Shown here: in pieces, positions 26,410-35,200 of the stretch | Numbering within the stretch: the first letter of the stretch is position 1 | Layout: every line of letters starts with the position of its first letter | Assembly (NCBI GenBank): GCA_010672965.1 | Contig: JAAHFN010000069.1 | Coordinates: 1 to 35,368 of the forward strand | Origin: Oscillatoria sp. SIO1A7 | GTDB taxonomy: Bacteria > Cyanobacteriota > Cyanobacteriia > Cyanobacteriales > Laspinemataceae | Reading direction: 5' to 3' | Length of the DNA: 35,368 bases | Program-made: the position numbers and the translations under genes | The notes under the pieces: generated by a model | Seen by the model: the letters and a program-made list of their open reading frames with translations, nothing else | What the model was told of the DNA's origin: nothing | Databases searched by the model: none

Positions 26410-26802
26410 TCACTCTATATAAAATGGATAGACTAAATTGAACCTATTGTTAGTCATGCGGACTTGGTAATTAATTTGTACGAGCATTAGGTTGGGTTCC
26501 TCGCGATCGCTCATTACCTGCACATCTAGTACGTCAATGCGCGGTTCCCACTCTATCAGAGAGTTGCGCACGTCGCTCGTAATCCTTCCTATTGTCGAGG
26601 CACTATTGCTAGAAAACACTAAATCTTGAAGGCCGCAACCAAAATTAGGACGCATAACGCGCTCTCCCTTGGAGGTACTCAAAATCGTCCAAATCGATTG
26701 GCGCACGGCATCTTCGTAACGTGCCATCTTAATTTGACCGTTCTCATCCAGTTGCACTGGTGAAGTCCATCCTACTCCTAAAAAATTACTATCCGTCTCC
26801 AT
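26410..26802 (-). CDS. GPW/gp25-like baseplate protein (Cis9-like)
   Basis: 130 residues, the standard length of the gp25 family, whose lysozyme-like-fold protein nucleates the sheath at the baseplate. The conserved YEDAVRQSIWTIL and TSKGERVMRPNFGCGLQDLV blocks (ERxMRPxFG, the family signature) are present, as is the C-terminal IDVLDVQV strand. The start ATG follows the previous gene's stop by 4 bases, with GGAGGTAATG upstream, so translation is probably coupled to the spike gene. Confidence 0.93.
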   Translation of the reverse strand: METDSNFLGVGWTSPVQLDENGQIKMARYEDAVRQSIWTILSTSKGERVMRPNFGCGLQDLVFSSNSASTIGRITSDVRNSLIEWEPRIDVLDVQVMSDREEPNLMLVQINYQVRMTNNRFNLVYPFYIE

Positions 26803-26806
26803 CTTC

Positions 26807-27421
26807 TTACATTACCTCCAGAGACATACCATTAATCTTTACCCCTGCCCTGCATTTGATATCCATTTTGCTTTTCGCCTCTATATTACATCTACCAGCT
26901 TTTATTTCAAAACTGTCTTCAGTCTCCAAGAGCATATCTCCGCTACTCTTAAAGGTTATTGTACCCTTAGAATCAATAATAACTTCATTTTTTCTTGTCT
27001 TGTCGCGAATAGTTATTTTTTCTTTACCTTTGCTGTCATCCAATATAATCTCGTGGCCGCTGCGGGACTTAATCAGGCGCAGGTTATTCTTGCCATCGCT
27101 ATTCGTCTCCGGCGGTTTATCCTTGCCATTCCACACCGAACCCACAATATAGGGAATTTCAATATCTCCGTGGGCAAATGCCACCATCACTTCATCATCT
27201 ACCTCTGGCAAAAAGTAAATGCCCCTATTGTTGCCAGCCATCGGCGTTATTACTCTGGCCCAATAGCTGTCGTCTCCATCGGACAGGCAGGGAAACTTTA
27301 CCTTAACTCGCCCCAATCCTTCCTCATCTTTATTATTGGTAACAATTCCCACTGTCAACCCATAAAAGCGTCCTTCTCTTTCCCTACTCGACAGCAGTTC
27401 TGATAGCAAATCTGCGCTCAT
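26807..27421 (-). CDS. Spike C-terminal half: gp5/VgrG OB-fold protein
   Basis: 204 residues from the ATG at 27421. An earlier ATG at 27457 is open, but the chosen one has AAGGAGG upstream and overlaps the preceding stop by one base (TAATG). The OB-fold baseplate-assembly domain shows FYGLTVGIVTNNKDEEGLGR, VKVKFP, WARVITPMAGNNRG and FLPEVDDEVMVAFAHGD followed by PYIVGSVWNGKDKPP; then short beta-helix repeats (KITIRDKTRKNEV, GTITFKSSGDMLLETEDSFE) build the needle. In AFP/PVC this is the C-terminal part of one fused Cis8 protein; here it is a separate gene. It should bind the PAAR tip at its end. Confidence 0.9.
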   Translation of the reverse strand: MSADLLSELLSSREREGRFYGLTVGIVTNNKDEEGLGRVKVKFPCLSDGDDSYWARVITPMAGNNRGIYFLPEVDDEVMVAFAHGDIEIPYIVGSVWNGKDKPPETNSDGKNNLRLIKSRSGHEIILDDSKGKEKITIRDKTRKNEVIIDSKGTITFKSSGDMLLETEDSFEIKAGRCNIEAKSKMDIKCRAGVKINGMSLEVM

Positions 27422-28494
27422 TATGTGGCATTCCTCCTTACCGAAATTTCCGTGCAATAGCCCGACTCCTCCGAATATAAATGATTGGCATAAGTCACAT
27501 AGTAAAGGCCGCTAAATCTCTTGCCTACTCCCTTAATTTCTATAGTTTTACCCGCCCGCAATTCCGGGTGACCCACGCAAGTCCCTTCACCAGTAATATA
27601 ATCTAAAGCCATATCGTTAAACTGTCCCTTAGCGACTTTGTCGGCCTCTTCCTGAGTATAAACAGGTTCTTTAACAATAGAGTAAGTAGATTTGCCAAAG
27701 GCTTTCTTTGTTTTGTCCGGTCCGCTCTTAGAACCTTGCATCTTCTCAGTTTGATTGGCTTTGCCAATTAATGCCTTTTTCTGTTGCGGATTCCAACTAT
27801 AAACCTCTACCATATCGACTTGGCTCATAGTACTCAGATTAAAGTAAAACTCAATTATGCCTTGACCCCATTCCAATGTCAATACTTCTGTTTCATTATT
27901 TTGAGGCGGCTGGAAATACAAATCTTTACCTTCCACAAACAGCTCGTAGCCAATTAGCCTCGCTCGCTTCAGTAAGAATTCCAGATCGGTTTGGTTAGCC
28001 TGCAATACATAATCTAGTTTTACATTACTATCCTTCACCCTATCCCCCAGATTGTGTTCCCTAGCAATTTGGCTCGCAATACTGCTGTCTTTCATGTTGG
28101 TAAAGGAGCGAGTCTTGCGACCTCTTACCAGACGGTGGAGCAAATCATATCCCCTTGCGATCGCGCTGGGACTTGACTCTTCTGAGAATTCTGGTTCTAA
28201 ACCTGTTATCTCACCAATTAGTATTTTTTTCAAATTGTCTTTACTGTTTTTATTGTTTCTGTAACCTATTTGAACTTCTACTGTATTGCCTATCTCTAGT
28301 AGTTCGTCATCCAGCCAAGTAATTTCGCTTTTCAGCGTATCCCAGCTATTTAGTTTTAGCTCGAACATTGCAGGAGCCTCCAAATCTTGCAACACTCTAA
28401 GCGATAGCACTGCAAGCTCTGCTTCTATGGGCAGAGGCCGTTCTTTAATCAGAATTTTTATTTCTGGAACTAAAGTAGTTTTGATAGTTGACAT
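27421..28494 (-). CDS. Spike N-terminal half: gp27 / late control D-like protein
   Basis: 357 residues of the phage late control gene D/gp27 family, the hub at the base of the spike. Typical blocks are FELKLNSWD...GNTVEVQIGY, IGEITGLEPEFSEESSPSAI, ARGYDLLHRLVRGRKTRSF and YVLQANQTDLEFLLKRARLIGYELF. The C-terminus KRFSGLYYVTYANHLYSEESGYCTEISVRRN is the usual end of the tube-hub barrel. It shares one base with the following gp5-like gene, so the two are translationally coupled and almost surely form a single spike complex. Confidence 0.9.
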   Translation of the reverse strand: MSTIKTTLVPEIKILIKERPLPIEAELAVLSLRVLQDLEAPAMFELKLNSWDTLKSEITWLDDELLEIGNTVEVQIGYRNNKNSKDNLKKILIGEITGLEPEFSEESSPSAIARGYDLLHRLVRGRKTRSFTNMKDSSIASQIAREHNLGDRVKDSNVKLDYVLQANQTDLEFLLKRARLIGYELFVEGKDLYFQPPQNNETEVLTLEWGQGIIEFYFNLSTMSQVDMVEVYSWNPQQKKALIGKANQTEKMQGSKSGPDKTKKAFGKSTYSIVKEPVYTQEEADKVAKGQFNDMALDYITGEGTCVGHPELRAGKTIEIKGVGKRFSGLYYVTYANHLYSEESGYCTEISVRRNAT

Positions 28495-28580
28495 CTTTTC
28501 AGATTAAACCTCTCAGTATTGAAGCTTTAATATAACTGTCTGGCAATAAGTAAAATAATTCATAATTATAGCTCGTTATC

Positions 28581-29246
28581 TCAGGGGCGGGGCGGCACTG
28601 TTAAGCTTTGACCCGGAGTAATGGCAAGGGGATTATAAATTTTATTGGCATCGGCAATCAATCGCCAAAGTGCAGGATCGCTATATTCTTCAGCGGCAAT
28701 ACTGCTGAGAGTTTCTCCTCGCCGCACTATTCGGATGGGATCGTCAATGACGTTTTGCTTTTTTGCCTCGTATTCTGGTGGATACCACTCAATAAAAGTG
28801 CAATTCATAGTAGCGCGCACGGGGGTTCCATCTTCGAGAAACTTAGTCAAGTTCTTGGTTACTTCCGATAAAAAACCCTGCAAAAACCAATCATCTCCTT
28901 TGCCCCAATAGAGCCTACACAATGGCGGCCTCTTCAATTCTCCATTTGTCTTGGTTAGGTTGTATATAGTTTGGGTGTGACGCTGTACGTCTTGTGACCC
29001 AGTTGGTTCCAAGGTAGTATCGAAGAATAAACTCAGAGTTAAGGTAGGTCTTTGCTCCTTGTCTTCAACCAATTGCTCTGCCGGATTAGGACTAGGATTA
29101 GGATCATTACACTTAGGCTGAGGAATGGATAGTTTTCCTCCTCTTCGAGTCATTTGCATTTGATTGGGATTGTACATAACTGCAAACGGCTTTCCGAATT
29201 TTTTTCCTTGTTCCTCAATCGCTATTCTGAGCTTTTCTAGTGCCAT
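28581..29246 (-). CDS. LysM-containing tail/baseplate protein (Cis7/Afp7-like)
   Basis: 221 residues. The N-terminal part (AFMYNPNQ-like FAVMYNPNQMQMTRRGG..., LTLSLFFDTTLEPTGSQDV, PPLCRLYWGKGDDWFLQGFL, MNCTFIEW) is the contractile-injection tube-connecting domain, and residues 172-219 are a LysM module (IVRRGETLSSIAAEEYSDPA...LTVPPRP). In phages and eCIS this protein (gp53-like) links tube to baseplate hub. Its start lies inside the end of the preceding gene (10-base overlap) and AGAGGA stands in front of the ATG. It is full-length. Confidence 0.92.
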   Translation of the reverse strand: MALEKLRIAIEEQGKKFGKPFAVMYNPNQMQMTRRGGKLSIPQPKCNDPNPSPNPAEQLVEDKEQRPTLTLSLFFDTTLEPTGSQDVQRHTQTIYNLTKTNGELKRPPLCRLYWGKGDDWFLQGFLSEVTKNLTKFLEDGTPVRATMNCTFIEWYPPEYEAKKQNVIDDPIRIVRRGETLSSIAAEEYSDPALWRLIADANKIYNPLAITPGQSLTVPPRP

Positions 29247-32200
29247 CGTCTTAGTCCTCTTCGTTCTTTTTCTACGCTCCAGCGTCGCAGAAGCTTCCGC
29301 TCGACTTTGTTAGCCAAAGCCTCTAAGTCCATTAGCTCTGTTGCCGATCCATTGCCATTGGCTCCCAGGCCGCCGCCTGCTGTCCCGTTCTTGGCAGCGA
29401 TCGCAGTTTGCTGGGAAACTTGCTGGGAAACTTGCTGGGAAATTTGCTGGGAAATTTGCTGGGAAATTTGCTCGTAAATTTGTTCGTAAACTTGCTGGGC
29501 AACCCCCCGGTTAGCACTGCCGGCTATGGTTTGCCCTAACCTAGAATAGCTCTGCCCCCCGGCGTTTCGTCCTTCTTCTATCAGTCCTTGTTGGCTGGCA
29601 GCAACTAACAACACTAGCGGCGTCCTGACTCCAGTCCAGTTTGCCGCCTTGGGAAAAATTGTCGATCGCAGGGCGCGGATTGCAGATTGCCCTGCCTCCG
29701 AGGTCGTGGCAACAGAACTATTAGAAGAAAACAGCTCTCGGTCTGCTTTGGATCTCAAAGAAGCAGTCGCCTCCATAGCAGCCGATCGCGAGGGGGCAAT
29801 AGCCGTAGCACCGCTCTGTTGCTTTGCGATCGCGGAATTAGACTCCCGATCTAAATCAGGACCTGAAGCCCCTGCCACCTGCACCACTGGCAAAGAGGAC
29901 TCAGTATCCTTAAATGCCAGCAATGAATTCTCCCTTTTTTGCTGCCTAAGCTCCTCTCCCTGCCAAGGCATATCTAAACCTTCACTCTGCTTTTTCCCAG
30001 CCCCAACCCTAGAAACTGGCAGTCTAGAATCTGGCAATCCAGAATCCGAGAGTCTCGAAACTGGCAACCCAGAATCTGAAAGTCTCGAAACTGGCAACCC
30101 AGAACTGGGCAATCCAGAATCTGAGAGTCTCGAACTGGGCAAACTGGGCAATCCAGGATTTGAAAGTCTCGAAACTGGCAATCCAGAATCTGAGAGTCTC
30201 GAACTGGGCAAACTGGGCAATCCAGGATTTGAAAGTCTCGAAACTGGCAATCCAGAACTGGGCAATCCAGGATTTGAAAGTCTCGAAGCTGGCAATCCAG
30301 AATTGGGCAATCCAGAATCTGAGAGTCTCGAACTGGGCAAACTGGGCAATCCAGAATCTGGCAGTCTAGGACTGGGCAAACTGGGCAATCCAGGATTTGA
30401 AAGTCTCGAACTGGGCAAACTGGGCAATCCAGAATCTGAGAGTCTCGAAACTGGCAATCTAGAACTGGGCAATCCAGGATTTGAAAGTCTCGAAACTGGC
30501 AATCCAGAACTGGGCAATCCAGAATCTGAGAGTCTCGAAACTGGCAACCCAGAATCTGAAAGTCTAGAACTGGGCAATCCAGAATCTGAGAGTCTCGAAA
30601 CTGGCAACCCAGAATCTGAAAGTCTAGAACTGGGCAATCCAGAATCTGAAACTGGCAATCTAGAACTGGGCAATCCAGGATATGGCAGTCTAGGACTAGG
30701 TAATTTAGAACTGGGCAATATGGTAACTGGGTTTATACCTCCATAAGCATTGCTCTCCGAAGTAAACTTAGCCTGCACTATTGGCCCTGGCAGCTTGCTC
30801 TCGATCGCAATCGGCGCTTTAGCTGGAGCCACCTCCGACTCCAAAGCATCGACCGAGCTAGGGACTGTCTTGGTGGCGGGGATTGCTGATTTCTGAGATC
30901 CTTGTTTTCTTGTCTGTTCTAGCTCCTGCTCTTGCTGCACCGGCTGGCTTTTAACCAAAGGAAGCGAGCGATCGTCAATGGTATATGGCTCGCCGGGATC
31001 TGGTTCGGTGCCATAAACCTTGCTGCCATAAACCTTGCTGTAAGGCTCCGTGCTATAAGCCCCGCCGGGATCTGGTTCGGTGCCATAAACCTTGCTGCCA
31101 TAAACCTTGCTGTAAGGCTCCGTGCTATAAGTGCCGCCCGGATCTGGTTCGGCGCTATAAGGCTCGGGATGTATCGGCGAGCTATCCTTGCGATCGATAG
31201 GCAGCGACTTGCCTACCGGGGATATGCCAGAAGCGATCGCATTTGGTATAGGTGCTATATTTTCTCTTGCCCCAGCACGGCCGACCAATGGCATTTGCGA
31301 ATCGGGGAGAGTTTCCTTGCTTCCCTGGGAAAGCATCTCTAAACCCTCACGGTTTTCCCTAGGCCGAACCCGAGAAGCTGGCAACTCAGAATTTGGCAGT
31401 CTCGAATCTGGCAATATCGTTACCGAGTCTGTCCCCTTATGCCCCTTGCTCTCGGAGATGAATTGCGCCTGTACTATAGCCCCCGAGCTGCCCTGAGTCG
31501 AAATCGGCGCTCTAGCAGGAGTTACCTCTGGCCCCAAAGGACTAGCCAAGCCAGGGATAGTTTCGCCAGAGACGAGTGCCGAATCCTTGGTCTGTCGTTG
31601 TACTGTTTGTCCTAACTCCTCCTTTTGTTGATTGGGCTGGTTTTTGAGCAAGGGGAGCGTAGCATCCTTTGCATAATGCAAGCTGCTATAAGGCCCGCTA
31701 GGATCTGGCTCTATTTCATAAGGCCCGCCAGGATCTGGTTCTATTTCATAAGACCCGCTGGCATAACGCTTGCTGGTACTTGCCAATTGGGTTGTAGCTG
31801 CATCTCCATCTGGTAATGGCGCTATATTTTCCGTTGCAATAGCAGGATTTACCAATGGCATTTCCAGTGGTTGGCTTTGGCGAGATTCTCGGAGAGAAAG
31901 CACTTGCCCGGCCTCGCTCTGGTTGTCCCCAGATTCAACTCCGGATAGGGGCAATACTGCACCGGGCAATACTGCACGATCTGCCACTCCATCGCCCTTG
32001 CTCTCGGAACTGAATTTGGCTTGCACAATCCCCGAGCCACTCTGAGGCGAAACCGCGATCGGGTCTGTTCCTACATCCCCAATGGAGTCAGAGGTAAATT
32101 TGCCCGGAGCGATCGCCCCTGAACCGCTCTGAGACGAAACCGCGATCGGGTCTGCCCCTACATCCCCAATGGAGTCAGAGGTAAATTTTGCTTTATCTTT

Positions 32201-35200
32201 TCGGCTTTTTGGTATCGGCAAGCTATCTGAGTTGCGCCCAACAGGCAGCGACTCCCCAGATCGGAACGTTGGAGTTACATCATTTGTATTTGGTAATACT
32301 GTGGCGGTTTCCCCGGAAATAGCAGGATTTACCAATGGCATTTCCAAAGCAGGAGTTTCGTTCCCTCTCTGGGAAGAGCCCCTGGCCAATTGGCTTGGAG
32401 TTACATCATCTGCATTTGTATTTGGTAATACTGTGGCGTTTTCCCCGGAAATAGCAGGATTTACCAATGGCATTTCCAAAGCAGGAGTTTCGTTCCCTCT
32501 CTGGGAAGAGCCCCTGGCCAATTGGCTTGGAGTTACATCATTTGTATTTGGTAATACTGTGGCGGTTTCCCCGGAAATAGCAGGATTTACCAATGGCATT
32601 TCCAAAGCAGGAGTTTCGTTCCCTCTCTGGGAAGAGGCACTGGCCAATTGGCTTGGAGTTACATCATCTGCATTTGGATTTGGTAATACTGTGGCGTTTT
32701 CCCCGGAAATAGCAGGATTTACCAATGGCATTTCCAGTGGTTGGCTTTGCCGATCGCCGAGCTGATAAAGCACCTGCCCGGCCTCGCTCTGGTTCTCCCC
32801 GGATTCAACCCCCCATAGGGGCAATACTGCACCGGGCAATACTGCACCTGGATCTGCTAAGGAGCCTTTGCTCTCCTCGGCAAATTTTGCTTGCGCTATC
32901 CCCGAGCTTCCCTCAGAGGAAACCGCGATCGCCTCAGATATTGCATCCCCTTTGCTATCGTCGGCAAACTTGGCTTGTATTATCTGTGACCCACTCTGGC
33001 TAGAAACCTGCGCTCTAGCAGAAGTTCCTGTTACATCCTCCTTTGGTAATACTGTCGCGTTTTCCCCGGAAATCGTAGGATTTACCAACGGCATTTCCAA
33101 AGCAGTATTTTCGTTACCTCCCTCGGAATAGCTACTTGCCAATTGGGTTACAGTTGCATCTGTATTTGGTAAGACTGTCGCGTTTTCCTCGGAAATAGTA
33201 GGATTTACCAATGGCATTTCCAAAGCAGGAGTTTCGTTACCTCCCTCGGAATAGCTACTTGCTAATTGGGTTACAGTTGCATCCTCATCTGCAATCTCTG
33301 AGTCACTCCCAGGCGAAACCGCGATCGCCTCAGAAATTGCATCACCCTTGCTTTGGGAGGTGAATTTGACCCTTGCAATCTCTGAGGGGCTCTCAGAGGA
33401 AACCGCGATCGCCTCAGATATTGCATCCCCTTTGCTATCGTCGGCAAACTTGGCTTGTACTATCTGTGACCCACTCTGGCTAGAAACCTGCGCTCTAGCA
33501 GAAGTTCCTGTTACATCCTCCTTTGGTAAGACTGTCGCGTTTTCCTCGGAAATAGTAGGATTTACCAACGGCATTTCCAAAGCAGTATTTTCGTTACCTC
33601 CCTCGGATGTGCTACTTGCCAATTGGGTTACAGTTGCATCTGTATTTGGTAATACTGTCGCGTTTTCCTCGGAAATAGTAGGATTTACCAATGGCATTTC
33701 CAAAGCAGGAGTTTCGTTACCTCCCTCGGAATAGCTACTTGCTAATTGGGTTGCAGTTACATCTACACCTTGTAATACTGTCGCGTTTTCCCCGGAAATC
33801 GCAGTATTTACCAACGGCATTTCCAAAGGAGGAGTTTCGTTACCTCCCTCGGAATAGCTACTTGCCAATTGGGTTACAGTTGCATCCTCATCTGCAATCT
33901 CTGAGTCACTCCCAGGCGAAACCGCGATCGCAGAGGATATTGCATCACCCTTGCTTTGGGAGGTGAATTTGACCCTTGCAATCTCTGAGGGGCTCTCAGA
34001 GGAAACCGCGATCGCCTCAGATATTGCATCCCCTTTGCTATCGTCGGCAAACTTGGCTTGTACTATCTGTGACCCACTCTGGCTAGAAACCTGCGCTCTA
34101 GCAGAAGTTCCTGTTACATCCTCCTTTGGTAATACTGTCGCGTTTTCCCCGGAAGTCGCAGGATTTACCAACGGCATTTCCAAAGCAGTATTTTCGTTAC
34201 CTCCCTCGGAATAGCTACTTGCCAATTGGGTTACAGTTGCATCTGTATTTGGTAAGACTGTCGCGTTTTCCTCGGAAATAGTAGGATTTACCAATGGCAT
34301 TTCCAAAGCAGGAGTTTCGTTACCTCCCTCGGAATAGCTACTTGCTAATTGGGTTACAGTTGCATCCTCATCTGCAATCTCTGAGTCACTCCCAGGCGAA
34401 ACCGCGATCGCCTCAGAAATTGCATCACCCTTGCTTTGGGAGGTGAATTTGACCCTTGCAATCTCTGAGGGGCTCTCAGAGGAAACCGCGATCGCCTCAG
34501 ATATTGCATCCCCTTTGCTATCGTCGGCAAACTTGGCTTGTACTATCTGTGACCCACTCTGGCTAGAAACCTGCGCTCTAGCAGAAGTTCCTGTTACATC
34601 CTCCTTTGGTAAGACTGTCGCGTTTTCCCCGGAAGTCGCAGGATTTACCAACGGCATTTCCAAAGCAGGAGTTTCGTTACCTCCCTCGGAATAGCTACTT
34701 GCCAATTGGGTTGCAGTTACATCCTCCTTTGGTAAGACTGTCGCGTTTTCCTCGGAAATCGCAGGATTTACCAACGGCATTTCCAAAGGAGGAGTTTCGT
34801 TACCTCCCTCGGAATAGCTACTTGCCAATTGAGTTACAGTTGCATCCTCCTTTGGTAATACTGTCGCGTTTTCCTCGGAAATCGCAGGATTTACCAACGG
34901 CATTTCCAAAGGAGGAGTTTCGTTACCTCCCTCGGAATAGCTACTTGCCAATTGAGTTACAGTTGCATCCTCCTTTGGTAATACTGTCGCGTTTTCCTCG
35001 GAAATCGCAGGATTTACCAACGGCATTTCCAAAGGAGGAGTTTCGTTACCTCCCTCGGAATAGCTACTTGCCAATTGAGTTACAGTTGCATCCTCCTTTG
35101 GTAATACTGTCGCGTTTTCCCCGGAAATCGCAGGATGAGTTACAGTTGCATCCTCATCTGCAATCCCCGAGCTGCCCTCAGAGGAAACCACGATCGCCTC

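Noticed and set aside
8567-29246. Type VI secretion system
   Set aside because: LysM Cis7, tail protein I, Afp10-like tip, DUF4157 and the eCIS ATPase are present; no TssJ, TssL, TssM, TssK or ClpV features are seen.
29649-30746. Plus-strand 365-codon open frame (LETGNPESES repeats), and others at 32169-32765, 33348-33734
   Set aside because: They mirror the minus-strand in-frame repeats of the giant protein; open opposite frames are a side effect of repeat composition, with no start signals or family resemblance.
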